Assembly (NCBI GenBank): GCA_030248215.1
Contig: JASANG010001643.1
Span: forward strand, 1-64,000
Length of the DNA: 64,000 nt
Source: Enoplolaimus lenunculus
Taxonomy: Eukaryota > Nematoda > Enoplea > Enoplida > Thoracostomopsidae
Direction: 5' to 3'
The notes beneath the pieces were generated by a model. That model was not told the origin of the DNA. It did not search any database and worked only from the letters and a program-made list of their open reading frames with translations. Below are positions 37,685 through 48,475 of the stretch, piece after piece. Numbering within the stretch: the first letter of the stretch is position 1; each line of letters starts with the position of its first letter. A program made the position numbers and the translations under genes.

Positions 37685-38083
37685 GTGCCAATAGGCGCTG
37701 AGTACGAACACAAACCAATTTTTAAAATAACTGTATGTAGCAGTATAATAGTTGCATCCACAAAAACGGTACAAAAAATTGAAGTCGATATATATACTGT
37801 GAGTCCTGACAAGATTAGTCGGTATATCAGATCCTGTTACTATGCAGCTAAAAACGAAACCATGTGGAGGGTTCAAACTTTCCAGCCGTGGATCTTTAAG
37901 TTAATGTTCTATTACTGCGCCATGCAGCCCGCCTATATGGCTGCTTTAACCGTCGACTATATGTCGACCCACATGCTTCCGGCAGGAATAACGCGTATTG
38001 CAAGTATTGCATATGCATTTGGACAATTGTTTCACATGCTTACAGTTATCACCCTAATCGACTTTGTGCGGAATAAGCGTTAA
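37685..38083 (+). CDS. possible terminal exon of a membrane protein, unrecognised
   Basis: An open frame with no ATG until codon 60, ending at TAA 38081-38083. The later half looks coding: RYIRSCYYAAKNETMWRVQ, then a hydrophobic helix (WIFKLMFYYCAMQPAYMAAL) and a second (RIASIAYAFGQLFHMLTVIT) ending LIDFVRNKR. An acceptor could be ATGTAG at 37735-37740 or later. Two membrane spans and a basic cytosolic tail are visible; the family is not recognised. It lies head to head with the candidate at 37194-37499, so both may be remnants. Confidence 0.35.
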   Translation: MPIGAEYEHKPIFKITVCSSIIVASTKTVQKIEVDIYTVSPDKISRYIRSCYYAAKNETMWRVQTFQPWIFKLMFYYCAMQPAYMAALTVDYMSTHMLPAGITRIASIAYAFGQLFHMLTVITLIDFVRNKR

Positions 38084-38213
38084 AACCAAAGTGCGCCTGC
38101 ACATAAAAACACCGAATGTGGTTTTAGTTTTTGAAAAACTTGATCGCTGCTTAACTATTCGCACTATTTGCACCAAACAAAACATTTCAACATTATCCGG
38201 CATGTAAATTTTA

Positions 38214-38342
38214 CACTGCAAAAAATGGTGAGACAAACTGACTTTTGCCGAAAGAGGCTTTTTCCGGACTACACAAACTGAGTCAAAATTCGACTCAATG
38301 AGTCGATCAGTGAGTCGAATTTGACTCAACATTTTAGCAGTG
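38214..38342. mobile_element. Tc1/mariner-like MITE (CACTGCAAAAAATGG), deleted copy
   Basis: Starts CACTGCAAAAAATGGTGAG and ends CATTTTAGCAGTG, flanked by TA on both sides. The interior repeats GAGTCAAA and TTTGACTCA motifs as in the fuller copy at 52548-52755. Non-coding. Confidence 0.7.
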
Positions 38343-38394
38343 TAATAAGAACGCAAAACACCACCATAGATAGAGACCAGGACCGGGACTGCAT

Positions 38395-38603
38395 GAGGCG
38401 TGCAAATATTCAAGGGGCTGTCTAAAATAATAAAGAAAAAATCGCGGATGCATCGAAATTTTGAGAATTTCGTATTATTATTTCATCTCGAACAATTGCA
38501 GCATATCTATAAAAGAAAAATTGTCATATATATATAAATTATGAGAAAATATTTAGCGTAAGCAGCATTTTCGTTATGGAAACAGATATCCGGGTACACC
38601 CTG
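38395..38603 (+). mobile_element. hAT-like element, 3' part
   Basis: GAGGCGTGCAAATATTCAAG and TAAAGAAAAAATCGCGG match the complete element at 53589-53925, and the piece ends GGGTACACCCTG as that one ends GGTTACACCCTG. The left half is absent. Confidence 0.6.
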
Positions 38604-39443
38604 ATAAAAAGCATAGCAGTGAATACATTAATTCGAAAGTGTACCCATATAACAACAGGAAGCATGGGTTTAAAAACATATGAACTAGTTTTCTCGAAGC
38701 CAAGGGGTGCTCCCAGGAGAGGCGAAATAAATACCAGCCACCGTCCTCATATCCGGGTCTCTCATATAGCAGTAATCTGAACAATCCTGAAAACTCAACG
38801 CAATAAGATCCAACACCTTTAAACTCAATGCCACTATTTTACGCTCGCGTTAAATATATTTAACAACTTTTTAGTACAAAGACCTGCGCTCCACATCTTT
38901 ACTAAATTAGACATATTTAAATACAACTTATAATTCAAACAAACAAGCGAAATACCACCTGTTACTACAATATTTGCCAAGTACCCAGTAGAACACCGAA
39001 TAAAACAGAATTACTACAAAATTTTGTACAGTGACAGCCCTAAATTATATCTCATCATCAAAGCTAATCGGTTGATCGTAAACCACAGAAACTACGAAAA
39101 CAAAATGAATAAAATTCAAATTTAGCACGATTACAGTACAATCAACGGCAATCAAAGCGAAGTTTAAATTTTTACAAATTTAAAACTCACAAGCCAGAAT
39201 GTAATTTTTCCTAATGCAAGTAAAACCACTGCACTACTGTATTAAACTAAATTATGACACCTCTATCAAATAGAGTACGGTGGATAGAGTACGGTGGTAC
39301 AACACCGTCTTAACATAAACTATTAAACTTTCATCGTCGACTGAGAATATTAAATGTTGTAGGAAACACGGCAATCTAGGGGTGGATGCATCCTAACAAA
39401 AGTGTGGGGTGAATTTTTGAAATCATGATTCAATACTCCGTTC
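38604..39443. other. intergenic, nothing recognised
   Basis: AT-rich sequence downstream of cactin with no supported exon or repeat family, apart from a short local duplication GAGTACGGTGGATAGAGTAC near 39275. Confidence 0.4.
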
Positions 39444-39473
39444 CTACTGAAATATCCTCTTTTATTTCAGTAG
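39444..39473 (-). terminator. poly(A) signal inside a hairpin, 3' of cactin
   Basis: On the minus strand CTACTGAAATA and TATTTCAGTAG pair perfectly (11 bp) around the loop AAAGAGGA. The AATAAA hexamer (39466-39461) spans stem and loop, about 65 nt past the cactin stop codon, the expected distance for a cleavage signal. Confidence 0.6.
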
Positions 39474-39530
39474 TAGAGTATCAATTTTAAACGTTCAACA
39501 CAGTAAAATGTATAAATTTACGGTCAATGA

Positions 39531-42500
39531 TCATCTACGATATCGATACTTCTTAAAATGATACCACAGCTGAAAAATACCATTCTGAAACTGGCACCGG
39601 TAGCCTTTCTTGTGCGAAATTTCCCACTCGCGATTGACAACTTTAAATGCAACGTCTTCATACGGTGGCCCGGCGGTAAATCGTAAAATTGCAAAATCCG
39701 GATTATCATCTGTAGGTGTCAGAGTAAACGTTGGTGCGACTGAAGGATCGAGCAAATCCGGATAGAAAATATTAAATTTATAACCTTGAACAATTTTCGG
39801 TGGCGGATTATCAAGATCGTAATGCGTTTGATTGTATTTGTTCCATTCGAATCCAGTATGGACGCGATTAAAATATCGAGGTTTACGCGGTCGATATTTG
39901 TCTGACCAAAGATACGAAGTTGACGTAGGATCAATGGGTGCTTCGACAGAAAATTGAGCCTCGTCAGATCCCATACCAGCACGAGCTCGAGCTTCTAACG
40001 CGGCGTCTTGCTGTGACGTAGCACTACCGGAAGCGATATATTGCATACGAGCAAATTCAAGCCGCCTGGCGTCTTCAGTTGGGTCGGTCAGCTCAGTTCC
40101 CAGCTCTAAGCTCGATTCGTCAACGAGTAGCTGCGGAGAATAAGCACCTGAAAATAAAACTTACAATTTTCACATTGTGTCAATGTACCTTGTAGCAAGT
40201 TACCAACGGAATTGCTGTTCCCGCTCAAATTAATTCCTGCACCAACTTCTATTCATGTCATATCAAAAATACAATTCCTGCTGAAGCCCAGCTTGATATA
40301 TACGAATAATCTTCGAACCTTACAAACTTGTGAAATGTTATATTTTCAGGTGTCAATTTCAACGGTTCAGAGACATGAGTTAAATTCAATATTATTTTGC
40401 TGAAACAGACAACGAATTTTGACGGGATTTCTAGCCAAAATTACCATTCGGTTTAATCATTATTTCGATGTGATAGAATGGCCAAACCGGCTAAACAAGC
40501 TGTCAATCTATTTCTTCACGATATGCATAATAATAATAATAACAATAATAATAATAATAACAACAACATTAATAAATGTGGCTGTTTGCTAAATAAATAA
40601 GTTAAACTTGCCACAATCAAAATTTGACAGATTGAAGATTCTACAATTTAATATCTAGTCTAAACTATGTTACCATCAAAATTATTGCACAGCTGTGCTC
40701 GAACGAGTCACTTTCAACAATTACATCAATTTGATAATTAATTTGTCGGTGTGTATCGCCTGTCCCATCCAGCTGAAACCCCTGCAACCGTATACACCCC
40801 AATTGCATACTTACCCTCTCTGTATTCAGCCGACAGTCGCTGTTGCCGCTCGTCTTCTGTTAACTCTTCCCATGGCACTTGTGATATTTCTTCGTTGAAT
40901 TCACTTGGGCCATCATCATCATCATCATCATCACCGCTTCGTTTGTCCTCTAAGCCAGGTTCAGCAGATCCTATATCACCGCTTGCAGCGGAATACACTT
41001 CCCCACTTACACCGCTATCCCCCTCTACTCGTTGCTTAAATGGTCCGGCATCACGCTCAGTGGTTTTGAGTTCACCAGACTTTGAACCTTTCGAGTGTGT
41101 TATCGGCTCGCCATCCGCGTCCAATGAATTCCCGACTCCGGAAGTGCTCGGAGTTTGGTCAGACGCCGACGGGAACAAAGGCTTGGGTTCGTCAACCATT
41201 TGCTCTTGTTTAAGTTTGAACAGCTTTCGACGCAAAGTTTCTTGATGTCGATCGCTAAAATTAATTTACGCAGCAGTCAAGCACAGTTGATTTTAATAGA
41301 TTAGCAACGGCAAATCAGATCAAACAAAAACAGTCACTCGACTCGCCGTACAGGCGGCTCCAAGAGAAAGAGCAAAAGTGACATAATGCCCCAAATTGCA
41401 AAAGAGCCTGACTGTTGCTTTTGTCTGCATCAATTTCGAGTAAAAAACAGAATGACGTATGAATTCTAAATTCTAGTTGAACCTTTCTAAATATTTCTAT
41501 ACCTATATTTCCGTGTTCCCAAGATTAAGCGTCTATAATGTAAATGGTGCCAATCTCTCACCAAACACACGCTAGACATCGCAATTTTCGTCTACAGCCT
41601 GTCATGCCCATTTGCACTTCAATTAAATCTATTTATTACAAATTCTTGACTTACGTTAGCCTGGTACGCGCCATTTGCGCTTTAAGTTGCCCAAGCAACG
41701 TTTCCCAGTAAGAAATATCGACACCTTGCTCGCCGCGTTTAATTTTCGCTCGGACTTGAGTTTCAAGCAACGCCAGCTGATGATATGATTTGCCTTTGAG
41801 AATGTCATGAATTTGTTTCAACACCGATTCATTGATATCTTGTCGTCGAGTGCTGCCAGAGTTGCTGTTTGCAGCTGACTGTCCTTGAACTGCTTTCTAA
41901 ATTATTTTACACAACCTCTATCAAACAACAAAAGGGTGACATGACGTCAACAACATGCCAAAGACCACACGCATACAATACCTATCCAGCAGAATTAACA
42001 TATTTATTCCGAAATCAACAATATCATTGCAGCGCGAACCTTACCAACATCAACTGTTTAGCATGACAAGTTATTTACAAAACGAATATTAACTTCCATA
42101 ACTAATTACATTACAGCGATACATTTATGTTAATTGAATTACTCCCACATAATCAACGTTTAATATGTGCAGCATAATCACAACTCTATTTACAGGCCAT
42201 CGACATGTCTAATAAAATGAATGGACGAAAGTAATGTAAAATAACCTCCCATTCACGCAACGCAATAGGTACACAATTCAGAACAACGTAATGTTCAAAA
42301 AGTTGCATATATGACAGACAAAAACAGTATATTTCCACTTTCGAGAGTAAACCGAAAATTATCATGAAATTTATATCAGTCGTACCACACGTCGTAGCTT
42401 TTCAAGTTCATCCTCGGCAATAATTGTGATATCACGCCAATAATCCGAGTTTTTTGACTGTTCTAAATTTTGATAAACTTTGACGTCAGCCAACAAATCT

Positions 42501-44000
42501 TCGAGATCACGAATCGTTAAACCCTAAACAAACCAACCAAAAGTAGCATAATGTCGGAAAAATAATGCATTGCAAAAGCGATATTATATTAAAAATTAAC
42601 ATTTTTAAAGTCACCAAGGCAACTTTATATATAACTGAAAGAAAACTCAAGCAATGTATACTTTTGACCTAAATTTAAAAACGTATATACAGCAGAGCTG
42701 CTCAAAAATGGAGAAATAACATATAAAACTAATGCTCAATTGAAATCAAAATTACAGATCAGTTACAGCAACGCAACCATAATGACATAAATAAACGCGT
42801 TAACTTTTAAAGCTAGGAAAACATACTCGAACCGAATGAACATTTTGTAGCAAAAGCAGATCGGCCAATTGGCGAGCAACCCGCAAACTCGATAACACAA
42901 GAAACATCCCCAACCAATCCTCCACAACACCAACCTCGAAATACCAAACCAACCCTCTATAACACTAACCTTGAAATAGCAATACGGATCTCGCATTTCA
43001 ATTTCTAAACTGCCATCTTCCTCTTCCGCCGACACATAACGTGCAATTAAATCGATTGGTTTTGCTCGGTTTTCTTCAATTCGAATCCTTGAGCGTAGAC
43101 GAGCTTGTTCCAAATGAAACTGTTGTTCTTGATCGGACCATGTACGAAACTGCGACGCTTCACGCTCGCGTGCCTCGATGTCCCGTTGCTCCGCGCGTTC
43201 AGTACGAATGCGTTCACGTTCGTCACGTGCGCGCTTTACCTATAACCATAGCTTGCTTTAGATGAAACAGAGGGGTTTCACCACTTTTTGACAAGAGAAT
43301 ATATCTATGGGCGTAGATAGGATTTGAAAAAGGGGTCACACCTTGTAAAAGTCGAAGGGGGCTTCTTGTGTTACCAACTGAAATGACACTTAAAAACTTT
43401 TGGACACAAATCGCAAATGGAAGTTCGACCCTTGACTCCTCAACAACTACGCCCTTAAAATTATTGATCCAAAAACCGTATGTACGTTACTCGGAGATAT
43501 ATAAGTAGCACGTAAAACAGAGCTTCGCTTACATATTGTGTACACAATATTACAATGATTGAAGTAGATGACCTATGTACCTTCTCAAGCTCAAGTTTGC
43601 TTGCCATTCGTTTTTCGTGGGCAATTTGTTCAAGTTGTTCCGGTTTCGCTTTCGCCATACCCTCTTTTTCTAGCTTCTTTTTCCAAACAAACGCTTTCGT
43701 CAAATTTGAATCACCAAACGGATTGTCCATGTCACTAAAACATAACAGCATAGGCAGACCTACACTGTAGACGCAAAACCTACTTTAAACACACATAGCT
43801 TAGGAAAATTTCAGTAAACGCTAAACGGACAGTTTTCCTGCTCGATGCCCAACATTCAACAGCTTCACGTACCTGTATCCTATGCTTTCAGCATCCCAAC
43901 CAAATTTTTGCTTGCGTTTGGCCTCTTTATCCATCTTCTTTTTCAAACGTCGAGCACGCTTTTCCTCCGGAGTTTCGAATTCTTTATATCGATCACCCAT
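39531..44000 (-). CDS. CACTIN: Cactin, spliceosome-associated protein
   Basis: Nuclear spliceosome component, conserved from yeast-like fungi to man, which in animals also affects NF-kB signalling. Seven exons in phase: 44000-43873, 43734-43581, 43239-42970, 42523-42386, 41896-41655, 41254-40815, 40147-39531; 662 residues. Visible landmarks: EFETPEEKRARRLKKK, DNPFGDSNLTKAFVWKKKLE, IRIEENRAKPIDLIARYVSA, GLTIRDLEDLLADVKVY, KLFKLKQEQMV, and the C-terminal cactin domain with SYLWSDKYRPRKPRYFNRVH, TGFEWNKYNQTHYD and a final FKKYRYRR. The middle domain has a run of seven Asp. Human cactin has a long Arg/Ser-rich N-terminus that is absent here; an AG acceptor with an open frame (PSYLIYCEA) lies just before the ATG, so either a 5' exon is missing or this is a short form. 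Confidence 0.93.
40528..40569. repeat. AAT microsatellite in cactin intron
   Basis: AATAATAATAATAATAACAA runs on to CAACAACATT. It lies in the last intron of cactin. Confidence 0.85.
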
Positions 44001-44424
44001 TGCCTCACAATAAATTAAATAACTTGGCTGAAATTGTTACAACCAGAATTAATTGAAGTAACTAGCGAGTAGTAATGGGCACACCATGAATAAAGTATCC
44101 GGCTAATTTTGAAAAATTAGGAAAAAATTAGAACAAAGTGAAAGTATGCCTAGTGTCGCAAAACAACAATAATAAATCATCAATTTTTCATATGTATGTA
44201 TGTCTCATATTTCCAATTTATTGATTTTTATACTACATGTAGTATATATAGTATATACCGACTGATATTTACACACATATCGATATACATGCACGCCCAA
44301 GAAATTACCGCGATGCAACGTGTTTGGATGGTCCTGCCTTTTGACTTAGTTAGACGATGAGCCGACAGCATACGTATCTATCTAACGCACCAGTTAGTGA
44401 GCAGAATAAAAGTATTGTATGAAC

Positions 44425-44818
44425 CAGGGTGGCACCGAATCTACGATCTCACCGAATCATCCATTGCTAATTTGACGAATCCGAATCACCGAATCCGAAT
44501 CCACTACTAATTTGCTGAATCCGAATCTTGCATGTTGCACATTTTAGTAATCTATAATTTTTTATGAATATCAACACAATGCCAGCCGCATAACTTTTGA
44601 ACGTTAATATATATATTTCGCGCTCAACCTCAGTTTTGAGATTTGTGACCTGAAATAAAAAAATTTTATTAATATAACAAGATATTTAAAATTTTTATTG
44701 TTCAAACCTGAAAAAACATATTGCCGAACACTGCTGGATTCGGCTTTTTCACAACCGAATCCGCATCCGAATCCGAACCACAAGTTTTATCAAATCCGAA
44801 CCTTTGTTGCCACCCTTT
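44425..44818 (+). mobile_element. hAT-like element with perfect 8-bp duplication
   Basis: Ends CAGGGTGGCACCGAATC and the inverted TGTTGCCACCCTTT are flanked by GTATGAAC on both sides. Interior repeats of CCGAATCCGAATC near both ends; no coding capacity. Confidence 0.75.
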
Positions 44819-44884
44819 GTATGAACGTAACCTGTAGCCTTTTGACAAGCCACGTTAGCCGAGATATAAACCGGAATGCATCAG

Positions 44885-44950
44885 TGTTTTAACCGATGAT
44901 GACTGACAGATTCTCAGTCCAGCGCGCTACCACTCAGTCATGCCGCATCA
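44885..44950 (-). mobile_element. tRNA-derived SINE head
   Basis: On the minus strand GCGGCATGACTGAGTGGTAG CGCGCTGGACTGAGAATCTG resembles the A-box and anticodon arm of a tRNA, followed by TCATCGGTTAAAACACTG, a degraded B box. A closed acceptor stem is lacking, so I call a SINE rather than a tRNA gene. Confidence 0.5.
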
Positions 44951-45489
44951 CAATCAGATGCTGAGTCGTCAGGTTTTATTATTCAGGTAACAGTAACATG
45001 TGGATTCTGCAATATCTAAATCCTAACTCAATAATTCTTGGATATACCGGCTCAGTTCGGAATACCAATAGCTAAAACGTTTCCTAAAATGGTTCACTCT
45101 CTTAAACCAATTTCAAAAACACAAACAGGTGTTGCAGAGCCTTGCTCGTATTGCAATTGTGTTTTAAAAACCGATTGCGACAATCTGATTCTAAACCTTC
45201 AACTTTTATAAAATATGACAGGAAATACCAAGTTCATAGTGCGGCAATTGCGCTCATGGTGTAGCCCCCACCCAATCATAGGCGCCGGAAGTGGGGAGGT
45301 AGATGGGACACTTGCCCCCGAATGTTCAGATTGAGGGGTCACAGCCCCTGAATATTGTCCAGAGCTCACAATATTAAACTGTCGAATATACCTTTTCACC
45401 CAATACAACCCACCCATTATTAAATTTGTACGCTATAGACTAAGAGCAAAATACTTAATATACACTAACTGAGTGCCCGCGGCTTCGCA

Positions 45490-45590
45490 GACTCAATTTT
45501 TCAGGTTTTTTCAGGTTTGTTTTTACCAAATTTTTCAGTTTTTTCAGGTTTTTTTTACAAATTTTTTTTTCAGGTTCTTGTAGGTGTCCC
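45490..45590. repeat. TTTTTTCAGGT minisatellite
   Basis: Several tandem, uneven copies of TTTTTTCAGGT, each resembling a splice acceptor followed by GT. Further single copies at 45955-46030. Confidence 0.6.
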
Positions 45591-46730
45591 AACATTAAAA
45601 GTGGACCCCCTTTTTGAAAATCCTGACTACGCCCAACACCGCATAGTTAATTGTGTATATAGTATGTTAGTTGATATCGATTTCTGAAACAAGCTTAAAA
45701 ACTTTACAGGGTGTATTGAAATCAATCGCACCATGTACGCAAAGCGACAGCAATCTCAATACAACCTGAAAAGTTGACTAATCTAGTTTCTGAAACATTG
45801 TGCATGAGCTGTTGCCAAATATAAATTTCGCAGTATTGATGTCAAGGTGATGCTTATTTGGTGCGGAAATAGTGTCGAGGACTGCTGCCACAAATCACGA
45901 GGACTGTCGACTCGTTGCTAATAGCTGAACGAATATAAAATTGAAAAATTAAAAAATCAGGTTTTACTTCGCCATTTTTCAGGTTTTTCAATTTTTATAA
46001 CTAAAGGCTTCGAAAAATCAGGTTTTTTCAAAGGATGGATAGTGATCAAAATAACGGAAACGAAAAACGCATAATGTATTAGAAACGCGTATTACTGCAA
46101 AACCAATACCGGGCATAGTAAAGAAATTGATCAGTTTGAGCTTCACAATATTGAAAAACAATATGGCGGGATATTGACGAAAAAAAATAGCAGTTTCTGG
46201 CTGATTAAACTTTATTTGGTCAATCCAGCAACTACTGCATCTGCGGAACTAACTTTTGCAACGTTTTGACCGTAAAAAACTTACTGATTGATTTTAAAGA
46301 TGGTTTCGCTTTATAGATTCACCATTTTGCAACTTTTACGTGAAACCGTTTCTTGGAACGGCGTCCTCATAGCTATTAAATAAGAGCGTCAGCAGAACCT
46401 CAGATCAAACACCGAGATATTCTGGATTCACCTCTACGTTGGTGGTGGGTTTGGGAAAGCCTCCACCCCTGACTGCTCCGGCTTTACTGAGGTCCACGTA
46501 GACATAAAAGCGATTACACCACATGCTGATAATAAGCATTTATCATGGTATCGTTGATAATTTGCCAGTGAATGACATAAACGATTTTATTTTGAGTGAG
46601 CAAAAAAACTTCCATGTAACTGTAGAGTTAAAGTTAGTACTTCATTTTACTGAAGCATCTTGTCTGACATTTTTTCGCAAATCAATGTGATTTTGGCAAA
46701 ATAACACACTTTGGCATTCGACCATTTTAG

Positions 46731-46975
46731 GTACCATTGTGTTCCCCAAAGTCAACTTGCAGCCATCGCCGTTGGCCCCCATGTCAATTAAAAAGGTAAC
46801 CGGGACTTCAAACGTTTTAAATAAGCGACTGGAAAAGCAGGCAAACAGGGGTGGCTATACACGCGAACGAGCTACCCCTGCAAAACGCAGCCCGCCTCTT
46901 CAACTGCCTCCGGTTCTTGGCGCGGCCTCACTTTTAAAGATTTCTGGACTGGACATACCAGTTATTACTAAGTGA
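46731..46975 (+). CDS. possible terminal exon, unrecognised
   Basis: An acceptor-like CGACCATTTTAG precedes an open frame ending in TGA at 46973-46975. It encodes a basic, Pro-rich stretch with balanced codon use: FPKVNLQPSPLAPMSIKK, NVLNKRLEKQANRGGYTRER, LQLPPVLGAASLLKISGLDI and PVITK at the end. No ATG begins it (first Met is codon 18). I found no upstream exon. Function unknown; it may be a last exon of a gene whose other exons I cannot see, or a chance open frame. Confidence 0.3.
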
Positions 46976-47284
46976 TTCCAGGTGCTATACACTTGTAAAT
47001 CCATCGATTAACCCCTGCACTAGCTACGATTCCAAAACACAAGTAGTGGTGTAAAGAATTAAGCACAATAATGCAGCGGCTGGCTCTGTTGCTTGCTCAG
47101 GAATATTCAGAAAGTCGAAAACTCCACAATTATTTCCACTCCTACGCCCAGATTTAACTGAAAGGTGAAAATCTTCTATGAATGCATGCAGGACTGACCA
47201 CTCAAATACAGTATCGTTCTTAAATAAGATCGATCAATATGGTAGGCACAATTTTTGTTGAAAGATTGTAACTTAAGATTAATC

Positions 47285-47350
47285 CACAAATTTTAAGTTA
47301 AATGTAAACTTAAATTTAACTTAAGTGTAAACTTAAATTTAACTTAAGTA
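47285..47350. repeat. palindromic AACTTAAATTTAACTTAAG repeat
   Basis: TTAAGTTAAATGTAAACTTAAATTTAACTTAAG is tandemly repeated and self-complementary over 20-bp blocks (AACTTAAATTTAACTTAAGT). It lies about 370 bp upstream of SF3B5. Confidence 0.7.
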
Positions 47351-47713
47351 ATATCTCAACGGGTGGAACGCATTAATACATAGCTAGTGGTCTGATATTT
47401 TAGTTTGCACTTTAAGTACATGATCCGGATCCGGACAGGTAATCTCAGAATTGTGCCACTGTAATATAGTTCTGATGCCTACTTTTTGACACATACGAAT
47501 TTCTAGTTAGCTGCGGTAAAGTGTCAAAATCTATAAACCATAGTTTTGATATTTTAATATGGAAAAGGACTAAAGACACGCGAAAATTTGTATAAATATG
47601 CAGAGACAATCGAGTTTTGGATAAATTCTTTATTAAAAGATTTTATTTTAACGTATACTTAAATAAAATTATATTTTGTATCAAGCGGTGTAAACGTGTT
47701 CATCTGATGTACC

Positions 47714-48223
47714 ATGGGAGACCGCTATAATATCCATTCCCAGTTAGAACATTTGCAGTCTAAATATGTTGGTGAGTGCGGTTTTCCATTTACATTACTA
47801 AATTACAATGGATCAGGTTTCAAAAATGGCGTTTCAATTCAGATTAACCATTCTGAACTAGCACATATACTCATATCTTAGTTATAGCTCTGGTTTGTTC
47901 ATTAATGCTGTAATTCTCAAGTATTTTGATTCCAACCGAAACAATATAATATAGTCGGTTGAGACTTCCAAACTATTTAAGTACGGTTTAGTATTTGACC
48001 AATTGATGTGTGCTCTTTTGTAGGAACGGGACATGCAGATACTACGCGTTATGAATGGTTGTCAAATCAGCATCGAGATACATATGCGTCGTATTTGGGT
48101 CATCACGATTTGTGCAATTTGTTCGCAGTTGCTGAAAATGAATGCAAAGCGAGAGTGAAGTTTAACCTTTTGTCTCGGTTTTTGCAACCATGTGGGCCAC
48201 CGCCTGAAAAGCCCGAAGAATAA
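47714..48223 (+). CDS. SF3B5: splicing factor 3B subunit 5
   Basis: The 10-kDa subunit of the SF3b complex in U2 snRNP, which helps the complex clamp the branch point. Exon 1 is 47714-47771 and exon 2 is 48024-48223; the intron splits a Gly codon (G|GA) with GTGAGT and TTTTGTAG signals. The 85-residue product begins MGDRYNIHSQLEHLQSKYV, continues GTGHADTTRYEWLSNQHRDT and ends LQPCGPPPEKPEE, almost colinear with the 86-residue human protein. The start is the only ATG giving the conserved DRY-IHSQLEHLQSKY motif. It stands alone on the plus strand between cactin and ESF1. Nothing odd is seen. Confidence 0.97.
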
Positions 48224-48374
48224 TACTAATTGTTACTGGTTGGTTTCTGAACTCTGAGTAATTATCCTACTAATGGTGTACTAGTTCGAGCAAATTGTCC
48301 TGCGGTTGAGATTGGATTTGTGTATACATACATACTTACTGTTTGTCAGTCTGTGTAGGAACCGGGACTGCGGA

Positions 48375-48475
48375 ATGTTTTACCTAGGCAGCTGGAAAAC
48401 AGAGCGGGGATCGAACTTCAAACCTGCGGATCCATAAGTGAACGCTGCGCCACATAGCTTGCCTCTCCAACTACA
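48375..48475 (-). mobile_element. tRNA-derived SINE head
   Basis: On the minus strand GCTATGTGGCGCAGCGTTCA (A-box-like TGGCGCAGCG) is followed by TGAAGTTCGATCCCCGCTC (B box GTTCGATCCC) and a non-tRNA tail ending CAGTCCCGGTTCC. The boxes are about 33 bp apart, as in tRNA-derived SINEs. Confidence 0.6.

Larger units (their letters stand above)
44001..46730. other. repeat-rich interval between cactin and 46731
   Basis: Contains a complete hAT-like element (44425-44818), a tRNA-derived SINE (44885-44950), a TTTTTTCAGGT minisatellite (45490-45590, echoed at 45955-46030) and CAGGGTGTATTG at 45706, possibly another hAT-like end. No exon supported. Confidence 0.5.
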
